The notes beneath the pieces were generated by a model that searched no databases, was not told the origin of the DNA, and was given only the letters and a program-made list of their open reading frames with translations. The translations under genes were made by a program, and so were the position numbers. This document shows, one piece after another, positions 52,518 through 61,707 of a stretch of DNA of 64,000 bases. Source of the DNA: Leminorella richardii (lineage in GTDB: Bacteria > Pseudomonadota > Gammaproteobacteria > Enterobacterales > Enterobacteriaceae); NCBI RefSeq assembly GCF_900478135.1, contig NZ_LS483470.1, positions 2,600,501 through 2,664,500 of the forward strand, read 5' to 3'. The first letter of the stretch is position 1, and each line of letters opens with the position of its first letter.

Positions 52518-53117
52518 TCAGGCTGATATCAGCGACGCCAAATCTTTAGACTGTCCGCTTTGAATCAGTCGCTCAATAAAACGCTTCCACACTCGCTCCA
52601 TCTTTTTCTGGTAGAAAAATCCGTTAAATGTCGCCAGCGGAATTAGCGCGCTTTCACCGATATTATCCACAATAATCAAACGCTTTTCTCCCGATGCATT
52701 CTTACGCAGCAGGATATTCTGGGGTTTGATGGTCATTGTCACAATGCGGTTGCGAAACAGATAGGCCTTCAGGTCTTCCAGCAGGGGAATGAGCTTAGGC
52801 GCAATCTCCTCACTGCTTGCACTCTCAAGGTAGTCAGAAAGGGCTTTTGACGGCGATCCGTCTCCATCACAAATAAAATCAAAGATGTGCCCAACGCCCA
52901 TATCGGTATCAATCGAGCCCAGATACTTGGGCAGCCCGCTCCAATCAATGCCGCGAGCCTGAAGGTGCTGATAGTATGCGAGCTCCCGCTTGACCTCTTT
53001 CTCCCCACCGCTTTCTTTATTAAACAGTATTTTTATACACTGAGCCGGGTTATTGGGGTGAACAAAACACATCCTATGGCGGCCAGTGCCTATAGGCTGT
53101 GTAGCTGAAAGCTTCAT
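52518..53117 (-). CDS. yrbL: YrbL family kinase-like protein
   Basis: A 199-residue YrbL-family protein. Conserved stretches are PIGTGRHRMCFVHPNNPAQC, KEVKRELAYYQHLQARGIDW, NRIVTMTIKPQNILLRKNAS and IIVDNIGESALIPLATFNGF. The pattern (H-R-x-C, K-P-Q-N-I, D-N-I-G-E) is a reduced protein-kinase fold with K-P-Q-N as catalytic loop and DN as metal motif. In E. coli and Salmonella it belongs to the PhoP network. No canonical PhoP box was found upstream here. Confidence 0.9.
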   Translation of the reverse strand: MKLSATQPIGTGRHRMCFVHPNNPAQCIKILFNKESGGEKEVKRELAYYQHLQARGIDWSGLPKYLGSIDTDMGVGHIFDFICDGDGSPSKALSDYLESASSEEIAPKLIPLLEDLKAYLFRNRIVTMTIKPQNILLRKNASGEKRLIIVDNIGESALIPLATFNGFFYQKKMERVWKRFIERLIQSGQSKDLASLISA

Positions 53118-53888
53118 CTATCTAAACGCTCCCTCTATAAACAACGTCAAAAAATATAAACTTGGCGGCCAAACTACCGCACGCCGAGTATAACAACGCC
53201 TATAGCGCTCGCCAATCCTATATTTTTAAAACGCTTTAAAGGTGATGAGATGACACACAATTCTACTTACCTTACCTTTAGCCGACTTACTAGCTGAAGA
53301 GATCGGCTACGCTGCAAAGCAGGCCATTACCGCTCTAGCGTTTTCCCCCTCTTTGGAACGTGTATAAAGCGATCATTCCTCTTGATTTGATACAGTGGGC
53401 TAGCCGTTAACCGAAGCTTTATCTTGTTTCAGAGTATCGTCTTCCAAATGCACTAAATTCGCACTTAGCTTGCTGCGTAAGTTCCGTGCCTTAGGCAACC
53501 TAAAGGTGTGTAAAAAATATATTTCTCAATATTAAATTTATGCGCATCGCAGAATTAACATTCTGCTTGCCACAATCCGATAAAAAAACAAAACACCTCA
53601 GCCAGTTACAAAAAATAGTATTAATTTTATTCGAATATGGCTTTCACATGTTCTTTCAAAACACCTTAAAAAAGAAAAATAAAATAAAATCAAAGAAATA
53701 AATAACACCTCTCTTCATAAAACCGCTCATATCATAAGTGGAATTGAGTTTACCCTTCTGTGACAATATTATACTATTGACCCGATTTAACGCGTTTGAA
53801 TCTATTCAATGACGTTATGTTGCTTTTCCAACATAAAAAACAACAAAACGAGCGTGAATAACTTCCCCACTGATAAGGACATTGAGTA
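53118..53888. other. Long intergenic region between yrbL and the YiiG-like lipoprotein gene
   Basis: About 770 bases. It contains a copy of GCCTATAGCGC (53198-53208) and a 15-codon frame at 53250-53297 (MTHNSTYLTF...) with a good AAGGTGATG ribosome site. The rest is AT-rich DNA, with a possible promoter near 53776 (TTGACC). No established RNA gene was recognised. Confidence 0.4.
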
Positions 53889-54902
53889 ATGAAAAAAAGG
53901 ATCCTCGCTAGTCTATTAGTATTAGGCACCGCCGCCCTTTCTGGCTGTGACGATAGCAAATCTGAGTCTTCACCGGCTTCCGTACCGACTGCGCCAACTT
54001 CTTCCTCATCTTCATCGTCGCCAGCCTCTGCACCAGAAGCGCAAACGCCCGCTGAACCCAAGATGGACGATCAGGAAAAAGCCTATCTGACGTCAAAGAA
54101 AACCTCTCTTTATATTAAGGCCACTAACGCCTTTGGCAGCGGCCCTCTGGACGGCACATCAAGCTGGCCGGAAAAAGAGAAAAAGGTCAAAGCGGGTATT
54201 GAGAAAAAAGACTACCGCGTCGTGGAGTCTTTCCTGTATTTCAGCTCTCGCGGTCACGTTCGCCTCAAGGAAAACCTGCAGCTGGCTCTGAAAGAAGACA
54301 AAATCACGCTGGACGCTCTGGATGAAAAAGCCGAGAAGCTCATTGCCGAGCTGGACAAGCTCATCCCTGTCTGGGAAAAGCTGGAACAGTACAACAAAAC
54401 GAAAAAGTTTGAAGACGACAATGGCGCACAGGGTAAGGAAATGATGGAAATCTTCACCCCTGCTTACAACAGCGTGAAAGCCCTGTATGCCGACTTTGGC
54501 AAAGACGTCTCCGCTGCGGCGAGTGAAATGAAGAAACAGCGCATGGAGCGCTACAAACAGGAAGGTCGCCTGTTAGAGCTATATAGCGAAGAGTCCATCG
54601 AGCTGGCTCGCGGTATCTTACACCAGTTCAAATCCACTAAAGACTTCAAGAATAAAGAGAAAGTAGACGCTGCCAACGCACTGCTGGCTCAGCTAGAAGA
54701 AAAACTGGAAGCCCAAATCGCCGAATATAAAAAAGCGGAAGAAGAAGGCAAAAACCCTAGCAGCTACTATAAAACGATTAACGACCAGCTTATCAACTTC
54801 ATCGGCGACTACCGCAAAGCGCGTAAATCACCGAATACCTGGGTTGAATACATGTACAACGACTTCAACCGCGCAGTGGATGCTAATAACAACATTCGCT
54901 AA
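53889..54902 (+). CDS. yiiG: YiiG-like lipoprotein (DUF3829)
   Basis: A 337-residue predicted outer-envelope lipoprotein. The lipobox is LSGC with Cys20, followed by Asp-Asp. A long Ser/Pro/Ala-rich spacer (25-58) leads into a mostly helical, Lys/Glu-rich domain (KKDYRVVESFLYFSSRGHVR, LIAELDKLIPVWEKLEQYNK, EMMEIFTPAYNSVKALYADF) typical of YiiG/DUF3829. Asp at +2 after Cys would favour inner-membrane retention by the Lol rule. Function unknown. A strong terminator follows. Confidence 0.8.
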   Translation: MKKRILASLLVLGTAALSGCDDSKSESSPASVPTAPTSSSSSSSPASAPEAQTPAEPKMDDQEKAYLTSKKTSLYIKATNAFGSGPLDGTSSWPEKEKKVKAGIEKKDYRVVESFLYFSSRGHVRLKENLQLALKEDKITLDALDEKAEKLIAELDKLIPVWEKLEQYNKTKKFEDDNGAQGKEMMEIFTPAYNSVKALYADFGKDVSAAASEMKKQRMERYKQEGRLLELYSEESIELARGILHQFKSTKDFKNKEKVDAANALLAQLEEKLEAQIAEYKKAEEEGKNPSSYYKTINDQLINFIGDYRKARKSPNTWVEYMYNDFNRAVDANNNIR

Positions 54903-54925
54903 ATAAAAAGTCTGGATTGGATCGT

Positions 54926-54958
54926 AAAAACGCACGGCCTGAGCCGTGCGTTTTTTAT
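54926..54958 (+). terminator. Terminator after the YiiG-like gene
   Basis: AAAACGCACGGC and GCCGTGCGTTTT pair across a four-base loop and end in T6. It may also serve the converging gene at 54969. Confidence 0.9.
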
Positions 54959-54968
54959 GTTTTTTTAC

Positions 54969-55517
54969 TTAAACTGGCCGATCCAGCTTCTCTGCTGCCT
55001 TCTCCAGCAAAGTGTCCAGGCTGGAAGGCAGCAGGCGATTTTTAACCGGGCGGCTCTCTTCGAGCAGCTTCGAGCCGATCTTTCTGTCCATGGTATAAAC
55101 GCTAACTTTGCCTTCTCGATGCGAATAGATCAGCAGGCCGTCAATGCCTGTGCCGTCATAATCTACAAAGCGGTTAAGCACTGTTTGCATACGTCGCTTT
55201 GCCGCGTCGTCACCGTTGACGGCAGCGCGCAGTTCGCTAATTTCCAGCCCAACGGGCAGGGTGTACAGATAAATCACGCCGATATAGTCATTGTCTTTAG
55301 CACCGTTGCATAAGAAACAGTCCTCTTTTTGCACTTCTGACAGCCGCTCCATCTTTCGAAGCTCTATGGCCAGCGCCTGCCCGTCCTGATAGGGGGCTTC
55401 GGAAATATCGACGAACGCTAAACGATAAGGGCCAGGAGCGCCCGCCTGAACTGACAGAGAAAAAACGCTCATGGCCGCCATAGCGACCAGCGCAAACCAT
55501 TTTCCAAACCGGGACAT
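54969..55517 (-). CDS. Exported protein of unknown function
   Basis: A 182-residue protein from ATG 55517 (MSRFGKW), chosen because GGAG is six bases upstream; two earlier ATGs are possible. The signal peptide covers about 1-25 (ALVAMAAMSVFSLSVQAGA). The mature part has a CFLCNG pair and a GTGIDGLLIYSHREGKVSVY strand region. It resembles no family I can name. The C-x-x-C spacing could bind metal or form a disulfide in the periplasm. Confidence 0.65.
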   Translation of the reverse strand: MSRFGKWFALVAMAAMSVFSLSVQAGAPGPYRLAFVDISEAPYQDGQALAIELRKMERLSEVQKEDCFLCNGAKDNDYIGVIYLYTLPVGLEISELRAAVNGDDAAKRRMQTVLNRFVDYDGTGIDGLLIYSHREGKVSVYTMDRKIGSKLLEESRPVKNRLLPSSLDTLLEKAAEKLDRPV

Positions 55518-55567
55518 ATCCATCTCCATATCAAAATTTTTTATTGTACTTTCAGCCTCTACTCTAG

Positions 55568-56467
55568 CTAAAAGCGAATCCCCAGCAGTTCAAGAGCTTC
55601 GCGCGGCATGGAAAAGCGACTGGTCTTTTGCGGGTCGACCACTTGGCACACTTGAAGATCGCCAATAATGCTCATCAGGCTAATGGCATCAGGGGGATTA
55701 AGCCCCCCGCGCTCTACCAGCAAACGAGACATGTTCTTCGTGGCGCGCGCTGCCGCATCGTCTAACTGAATCTCTGAAGCCAGAGTATAAACACGCGTGC
55801 TGTCGACCACCATCGGCAGCGGATAGGGCCTCCCCTTGACCACTTCAACCGACAGCAGCACTTCTCCCGCCACCTCCAAGCCACAGCCAGAAACCTCACC
55901 GTCCCCCATGCCTGCATGGAGATCCCCCAGCGCCAGTAGCGCTCCGGGAACGTTGACCGGCAACCACAGTGTCGCTCCCTCTCGGATAACTTTGCTGTCC
56001 ATATTTCCACCGTGATCTCCCGGCGTACCGCAGGAAACTGCCTCACCTTCCGGCGCGACGCCAATAACGCCAATCATCGGCGATACCGGTGCGCGAATAC
56101 CGCCGGGCAGCAGTGCAACACCGTCCACCAGCGCCACACTGTGCACCTGCGATTCCGTTAGCTCATCCCCAAGTACGCCAAGCTGCGGCAGCGTTACCAT
56201 AACCGCCTGTGAAGAGGTTATGGTAATGCGCTTGATGGTGACTTTTAGGCTGTCCCCCGGCTCGGCTCCTTCAATCCAAACCGGGCCTGTCGCCGGATTA
56301 ATTCTCTGCCAGTCGAGGCTGCTGAACGGTGTTTCAGTGGACGTTATCTGATCCTCGAAACAGTCGCAGGTTTGAAACAGCAGCTCTGTACCGGCAGGCA
56401 CGCGGCACGCTGGGGCATTATCGGCAGACATGGCATAAACAAGCTGAGTGCGGGGAATAACAGTCAT
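55568..56467 (-). CDS. Acetamidase/formamidase family protein
   Basis: A 299-residue FmdA/AmdA-family amidase. Conserved parts are RINPATGPVWIEGAEPGDSL, MIGVIGVAPEGEAVSCGTPG, DHGGNMDSKVIREGATLWLP and LLALGDLHAGMGDGEVSGCG, the metal and substrate region. It would release ammonia from a short-chain amide such as formamide. Formamide is the product of HutG, so it could complete histidine/urocanate nitrogen recovery, although it is 33 kb from hut. The substrate is not determined by sequence. Confidence 0.85.
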   Translation of the reverse strand: MTVIPRTQLVYAMSADNAPACRVPAGTELLFQTCDCFEDQITSTETPFSSLDWQRINPATGPVWIEGAEPGDSLKVTIKRITITSSQAVMVTLPQLGVLGDELTESQVHSVALVDGVALLPGGIRAPVSPMIGVIGVAPEGEAVSCGTPGDHGGNMDSKVIREGATLWLPVNVPGALLALGDLHAGMGDGEVSGCGLEVAGEVLLSVEVVKGRPYPLPMVVDSTRVYTLASEIQLDDAAARATKNMSRLLVERGGLNPPDAISLMSIIGDLQVCQVVDPQKTSRFSMPREALELLGIRF

Positions 56468-56560
56468 CAGAGGCTCCGGTGCTTTTCTTATTCTTTAGGT
56501 TAAGCGGACATAGCGCTAAAATAGCGACGTTCTTCGTCTTCGACAATAAAAGGATTTTTC

Positions 56561-57382
56561 ATGTTTGGCTTTGGCAAAAAACATACAACCATCAGGGTTG
56601 AATTTGTGAAACAGGGCGAAAGCGCTCCCTTTATGCGCTCGGATGTCCCAATCGATAGCCTGCCCGATACGTTTGAAATAGACACCACGCTACACATCAA
56701 AGAGGAAGAGTGGCAAGTGGTGAGTGCCCTTCCGCCGCAAAAAAGTGAATTTCGCAAGACAGGAAAAGTGACCATTGAGCTGGCGCAATATGAGACAACA
56801 ATGGTCGATCCCAGCCAAATCCTGTTTAGCCTGCCAACGATTAATGACGCCGTGCCGGAGCAGGAAAGCGCGCCGTCTTTAGAAAATATGCTGGTTCGCC
56901 ATGAGGATGACTGGCGACAAACTGAATTTGTCTCACAAACTCAGCAAGACGCTATTTCGCTAGAATTTAACGACATTGTGAATATCTATCACCACCAGCG
57001 CCAAGAAGCAGGGTTTACTCAACTCCACCTGCGTAAGCGAATTTCACAGCCGTTGAATGACGATACGCTGACACTCGCTGCGCTTCATCAGTCGTTTAGT
57101 GTCGAACACATTTACGCCGGAGTGGCTTTCAGCAGAGTCGCCGCGGTCATTACTCATGGGTTTGCACTCCGCCTCACCTCGGGTTTTACTTTATGGGGTC
57201 AGACTGACCAGCTGGGCCATATTGTCGCTTTGAACCTCCAGCAAGAACCTGACGCTAAGGCTGATATGATAAGTGCCGAAATGGACCGCTTTCTCGCTGA
57301 CTATCGGCTGCTGCTGGTTGACTGGGTGCGCGTATTTAGCTGCGGGCAAGAAGGCGCATCTTTTTCTCAATTCGATGACTAG
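56561..57382 (+). CDS. Hypothetical protein
   Basis: A 273-residue soluble protein without signal peptide or membrane segments. It begins MFGFGKKHTTIRVEFVKQGE and has DSLPDTFEIDTTLHIKEEEW and FALRLTSGFTLWGQTDQLGH. AAAGGA precedes the ATG. I recognise no domain. Its own terminator follows, so it is probably a single-gene unit. Confidence 0.6.
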   Translation: MFGFGKKHTTIRVEFVKQGESAPFMRSDVPIDSLPDTFEIDTTLHIKEEEWQVVSALPPQKSEFRKTGKVTIELAQYETTMVDPSQILFSLPTINDAVPEQESAPSLENMLVRHEDDWRQTEFVSQTQQDAISLEFNDIVNIYHHQRQEAGFTQLHLRKRISQPLNDDTLTLAALHQSFSVEHIYAGVAFSRVAAVITHGFALRLTSGFTLWGQTDQLGHIVALNLQQEPDAKADMISAEMDRFLADYRLLLVDWVRVFSCGQEGASFSQFDD

Positions 57383-57392
57383 TCGCCTGCTC

Positions 57393-57424
57393 AAAGCGTG
57401 CCTGCTCTGGCACGCTTTGGTTTC
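57393..57424 (+). terminator. Terminator after the hypothetical gene at 56561
   Basis: AAAGCGTGCC pairs with GGCACGCTTT across six bases and is followed by GGTTTC. Strong stem, modest T run. Confidence 0.75.
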
Positions 57425-57751
57425 TCCCTATTTATTAATAATGATATGGAATAAAAACGCCCTTACATCATGTCAGACTAAACTTTGAACAACGCTTTTC
57501 CCCGCCCTATACTGAACAAATTAGCAATGAAAAATGAAAAATGCGTACAGCGTTTTATCATCACTCTCTTGACGGTCGCGGAACGTACCGCCATTCACCA
57601 GCGGACTGGCTAACCCGATCGGCATTCCTTTGGGTTTTTCTCTCTATCTTGTAACTAACAGCATTCATGCATGCAGCGCCAGGCCTAACGGTCTCTTCAG
57701 CCTTACCTCTTTCTGAGGCGGGCTGCGCTACAACAAAGTGACGGAGAAACT
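57425..57751 (+). promoter_or_regulatory. cfa upstream region
   Basis: About 330 bases before cfa. It must hold the cfa promoter and a long leader; in E. coli that leader is a target of small RNAs such as RydC. I could not place the promoters or such a site with confidence. Confidence 0.4.
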
Positions 57752-58903
57752 ATGAGCTCATCCTCTATTGAAGATATCGGCATTCAAACCAGTTCCTGGT
57801 ATCGGATGGCCGATGAGCTGCTACAAAAGGCAGATATTCGAATTAATGGCTTACGGCCGTTTGATATTCAGGTTCATCATCCACAGTTTTTTAAGCGAGT
57901 ACTGCGGCAGGGGTCTATGGGGCTGGGGGAAAGCTATATGGACGGCTGGTGGGACTGCTCGCGGCTGGATATATTTTTCCACCGTATTCTGCGCGCCGGG
58001 TTGGAAAGCTGCATCCCTAAACGCTTCAGCGACCTAATGCGCCTTGCCGGAGCGCGGATTTTTAATCTACAGTCGACAAAGCGCGCTTGGATGGTCGGCA
58101 GGCGGCATTACGATCTCGGCAACGATCTATTCAACGAAATCCTCGATCCCTATATGCAGTACTCCTGCGGCTACTGGAAAAACGCCAGCACGCTGGAGCA
58201 GGCTCAGCAGGACAAGCTGAAGATGATCTGTGAGAAGCTCCAACTGCGACCGGGGCTGACACTGCTGGATATTGGCTGCGGCTGGGGCGGGCTAGCCGCC
58301 TATGCAGCCAAGCATTACGGCGTCAGCGTGCACGGCGTCACCATTTCGGCACAGCAGCAAAAGCTGGCGCAGGCGCGCTGCTGCGATCTGGACGTCAATA
58401 TTATCCTACAGGACTATCGTGATCTGCATAACCGCTACGACCGCATCGTTTCTGTCGGCATGTTTGAACACGTTGGCCCTAAAAATTATGACACTTACTT
58501 TAAGGTGACCGCGCGCAACCTTAAGCCAAACGGGCTGTTTTTACTGCACACTATCGGTTCCAAAAAGACGAAGGCTAACGTCGATCCGTGGATCAACAGG
58601 TATATCTTTCCTAACGGCTGCCTGCCCTCCGTCGCTAACCTGTCCCACGCCTGTGAGCGCCACTTTGTGATTGAAGACCTGCACAACTTCGGTGCCGACT
58701 ACGATCCCACACTGATGGCTTGGTATCAACGCTTTATCCAAAACTGGGATCGGCTAGCCGGGCGCTACGATGAGCGCTTCAAGAGGATGTTCAGCTACTA
58801 TTTAAACGCCTGCGCGGGCGCTTTTAGGGCGAGAGACATTCAGCTTTGGCAGGTCTTACTGAGCCCAAACGGCGTGGAGGGAGGACTGAGAGTGCCCCGC
58901 TAG
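57752..58903 (+). CDS. cfa: Cyclopropane-fatty-acyl-phospholipid synthase
   Basis: A 383-residue SAM-dependent enzyme that adds a methylene bridge to unsaturated phospholipid acyl chains in stationary phase. It shows GLGESYMDGWWDCSRLDIFF, HYDLGNDLF, YMQYSCGYW, the SAM site LLDIGCGWGGLAAYAAKHYG and VSVGMFEHVGPKNYDTYF. ACGGAG lies six bases before the ATG. The length equals that of E. coli Cfa (382). Confidence 0.97.
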   Translation: MSSSSIEDIGIQTSSWYRMADELLQKADIRINGLRPFDIQVHHPQFFKRVLRQGSMGLGESYMDGWWDCSRLDIFFHRILRAGLESCIPKRFSDLMRLAGARIFNLQSTKRAWMVGRRHYDLGNDLFNEILDPYMQYSCGYWKNASTLEQAQQDKLKMICEKLQLRPGLTLLDIGCGWGGLAAYAAKHYGVSVHGVTISAQQQKLAQARCCDLDVNIILQDYRDLHNRYDRIVSVGMFEHVGPKNYDTYFKVTARNLKPNGLFLLHTIGSKKTKANVDPWINRYIFPNGCLPSVANLSHACERHFVIEDLHNFGADYDPTLMAWYQRFIQNWDRLAGRYDERFKRMFSYYLNACAGAFRARDIQLWQVLLSPNGVEGGLRVPR

Positions 58904-58914
58904 ACGGCTAACAA

Positions 58915-58955
58915 AAAAAGCGCCCCGCCTCGGGCTTCGAGGCGGGGCGCTTACT
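58915..58955 (-). terminator. Strong terminator between cfa and ddh
   Basis: AAGCGCCCCGCCTCG pairs perfectly with CGAGGCGGGGCGCTT; on the minus strand a T run follows, ending ddh. It can also stop cfa transcripts. Confidence 0.9.
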
Positions 58956-58976
58956 GTCGTTTATCGAACTGATGCT

Positions 58977-59876
58977 TTACACCAGACGCTCGATCAGGCT
59001 GTCGGTTTCTCCGGTCAGGAAGTGAATCGGAGCAACTTCAATGACCGTATAGGCGCCCGCAGAGATCTTCATGGTTGCCCGCGCGGCGGACACCAGAAAC
59101 TGCGACGTCAGCGCCGGGTTATTGATTCTCATTGAGTACTCAAACAGCTGATTCTGGGTCGCGCCGGAAACGCCTTTGTGGGTCATGTGCACACCGTGCC
59201 CCATGTCTTTCAGGCTGTCTACGCAGTCGACCTGCTTCACGTGAGTCTCATCGGAGGCAAAGTAGTCATCGGCTTTCAGAGTGCGGGCTACCGTCTCAAA
59301 ATCAGCCCCCCTCTCTAGCTCAACGTACACTAGGCGACGGTGAATACCAGTGCCTAGCGGCACCGTAATCGACAGGGCGTCTTTCACGCCGGCAATAGAC
59401 TTCGCCGCGACCGAGTGCCCCATGCTCATGCCTGGGCCAAAATTGGTATAGGTGATGCCCTTGGGCGCCATCGCCAGCATCAGCGCGCGAATAATAGAGT
59501 CAGACCCCGGATCCCATCCGGCAGCAATGATTGAAACTGCACCATTGGCCTTAGCGGCCGGATCCAGTGAGTGCTTAAGGTCGACAATCTTGGAGTGAAC
59601 GTCAAAGCTGTCAACCGTGTTGATACCCTTAGCCAGAATGTCTAGCGCCACGTCTTTCACGGCGCGCGTCGGGGAGCACAGAATAGCCACGTCGACGTTA
59701 TCCAGCTTATCGATAGAGTCCACTACAGGGTAAGGCGCCAGCTCTGCCGGTTTGTCTCCCACACTGCGGCGCACTACGCCTGCAATCTCAAAGTCGTCAG
59801 CCGCATTCAGGGCTTCGATCGCATATTTTCCGATGTTGCCGTAGCCGACAACCGCTGCTCTGATTTTCTTAACCAC
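58977..59876 (-). CDS. ddh: meso-Diaminopimelate D-dehydrogenase
   Basis: A 299-residue NADP-dependent enzyme that makes meso-diaminopimelate directly from tetrahydrodipicolinate and ammonia. Signature pieces are AAVVGYGNIGKYAIEALNAA (Rossmann), LCSPTRAVKDVALDIL, NTVDSFDVHS, AAGWDPGSDSIIRALM, and GPGMSMGHSVAAKSI. Most enterics rely only on the succinylase route, so ddh is an extra, probably acquired, enzyme. It stands alone between terminators. Confidence 0.93.
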   Translation of the reverse strand: MVKKIRAAVVGYGNIGKYAIEALNAADDFEIAGVVRRSVGDKPAELAPYPVVDSIDKLDNVDVAILCSPTRAVKDVALDILAKGINTVDSFDVHSKIVDLKHSLDPAAKANGAVSIIAAGWDPGSDSIIRALMLAMAPKGITYTNFGPGMSMGHSVAAKSIAGVKDALSITVPLGTGIHRRLVYVELERGADFETVARTLKADDYFASDETHVKQVDCVDSLKDMGHGVHMTHKGVSGATQNQLFEYSMRINNPALTSQFLVSAARATMKISAGAYTVIEVAPIHFLTGETDSLIERLV

Positions 59877-60206
59877 GCTGTTTTCCTATTCATCATTATA
59901 TTTTTGTTCATCGTGAAGTTGGCCCTGCCCCATCTCTGGACTAAAAGCGCCACAACACGCCTTAGCATAACACCGGAAAAAAGCGATCCCCCAGCCCTTT
60001 TTTATAAAATTTCCGCCAAAGCCAATGGGTTACTTAAAACCGATATATTCCCAAACCAAAAATAAATAAAAAGCGCGTTTATCATTGGAGGCAGCTTATC
60101 AAACGGTGATACAATACGCGTCGGATTTTTCCCCTCGCCTTAGGCAGTGCTCTTTTGTTGCGCCATTACGTTAAAGTCATTAGGTAAGTCATTAAGGTTT
60201 TTTTAC
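59877..60206. promoter_or_regulatory. Divergent region between ddh and the MATE gene
   Basis: About 330 bases carrying both promoters. AAGG lies eight bases before the MATE start. A 20-codon upstream extension of the MATE frame is open but unsupported. No further feature was seen. Confidence 0.4.
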
Positions 60207-61535
60207 ATGCATCATAACGATGTTACTGAGCGATCGCTGTTTTCGCTGAGCTGGCCGATTTTTATCGATCTCCTGCTGCACTTTTCAACTTTGCTGATCA
60301 ATACCTATATGGTCAGCCAGGTTTCCAAGTCCTATCTGGCCGCTATGGGGCCGGGTAACCTGGTGTTCGATCTGTGCATTACTATCTTCAGCTTTATCAG
60401 TGTGGGCTGTAGCGTTGTTATCGCTCAGTATCTGGGAGCTCGCCAGCCGGAAGTCGCCAAGAAGGCTATTCACGTTTCCATCGCCTTTAACTTTGTTATC
60501 GGCCTGTTTTGTGCGGCCATTCTGTTCTTTTTCGGCTATCGGGCGCTGGAAATTATGAACATGCCGCCGCACCTGATGAAGGACGGCTTTAGCTATCTGC
60601 ATATTCTCGGCATCTGCCTGATCCCTGAAGCGGTTTCTCTGATTCTGGCCGCCTGCCTGCGGGTGTACGGCAAGTCGAAAGTAGCGATGTACGTGACGCT
60701 TATCGTTAACGTTATCACCGTCATCGGCAATATCTTTGTGCTCTATGTGTTTGACGCCGGGCTGGTGGGCGTCGCGTGGTCAACGGTGTTCGGTCGAGTT
60801 ATCTGTATCATCCTGCTGGCCTGCCTGCTTAACTACGGCCTGCGCATTCGCCTAGAGTTCCGCCTGTTTTTCCACTGGTCGATGGATCTGCTGAGGAAAA
60901 TTCTCTATATCGGCCTGCCCGCGGCTGGCGAAAACCTGCTGTGGATAGTGCACTACATGACGGCCAACGCGTTTATCGGCCTGATGGGGGAAACCGCGCT
61001 GGCGGCTCAGACGCTCTATTTCCAGATAGCGCTGTTCGTCATGATGTTCGGCATTGCCATTAGCATCGGCAACGAAATCTTCGTCGGCCATCTGGTCGGC
61101 GCCAAGCGTTTTGAAGACGCCTATCGGCGCACGTTCAAAAGCCTGAAGTTTGGCATCGGTGCAACCATCGTCGTCGTGGTGGTTTTTTGGATATTTGATA
61201 AAAACATCATGGGGCTGCTGGCAAAAGATCAGGACATGATCAACATGCTGCTGCCGCTGTTTATTCTATCGGTCTTTCTTGAGCCGGGAAGAACTTTCAA
61301 TATCGTTATGGTCAACGCTCTGCGCGCCTCAGGCGATGCATGGTTCCCGGTCAAAACCGCGCTGTTTTTTATGTGGTGTGTGTCGATTCCTATCGGCTAC
61401 TTCCTCGGAATCAAAATGGGGATGGGGATTATGGGGATTTGGATCGGCTTTATGTGCGACGAGTGGCTGCGCGGCTTAGCCAACACCTGGCGCTGGAAGT
61501 CCCGCAAGTGGCAGGCAAAGCGTTTAGACATCTAA
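60207..61535 (+). CDS. MATE-family efflux transporter
   Basis: A 442-residue MATE antiporter with 12 membrane segments. MATE hallmarks are SLSWPIFIDLLLHFSTLLIN, VSKSYLAAMGPGNLVFDL, GCSVVIAQYLGARQPEVAKK and LLWIVHYMTANAFIGLMGET. ATG 60207 is chosen by its ribosome site. It resembles the YeeO/EmmdR-like branch more than MdtK. It exports cationic drugs, dyes or flavins using a proton or sodium gradient. Confidence 0.88.
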   Translation: MHHNDVTERSLFSLSWPIFIDLLLHFSTLLINTYMVSQVSKSYLAAMGPGNLVFDLCITIFSFISVGCSVVIAQYLGARQPEVAKKAIHVSIAFNFVIGLFCAAILFFFGYRALEIMNMPPHLMKDGFSYLHILGICLIPEAVSLILAACLRVYGKSKVAMYVTLIVNVITVIGNIFVLYVFDAGLVGVAWSTVFGRVICIILLACLLNYGLRIRLEFRLFFHWSMDLLRKILYIGLPAAGENLLWIVHYMTANAFIGLMGETALAAQTLYFQIALFVMMFGIAISIGNEIFVGHLVGAKRFEDAYRRTFKSLKFGIGATIVVVVVFWIFDKNIMGLLAKDQDMINMLLPLFILSVFLEPGRTFNIVMVNALRASGDAWFPVKTALFFMWCVSIPIGYFLGIKMGMGIMGIWIGFMCDEWLRGLANTWRWKSRKWQAKRLDI

Positions 61536-61558
61536 CTAATGGCTGGCTTTAGCTTTCT

Positions 61559-61584
61559 AAGGCGCCTCTTACGGCGCCTTTTTT
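61559..61584 (+). terminator. Terminator after the MATE gene
   Basis: AAGGCGCC and GGCGCCTT pair across six bases and are followed by TTTT. Confidence 0.9.
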
Positions 61585-61707
61585 CGTCCTCTCGCTCCCT
61601 TTCCGTTAGGCAAGCGTAAAAAAAGCGTAAAACGCACCCCAGTGCATTGAACAATTTCCCTAACCTGCAATGATGAGGGTACGCCACCTGATAAGGAGTA
61701 TAAGGAA

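Noticed and set aside
53118..53155. Possible PhoP box upstream of yrbL (TGTTTA ... CGTTTA on the minus strand)
   Set aside because: The half-sites are 15 bases apart from start to start, not the 11 required of a PhoP direct repeat.
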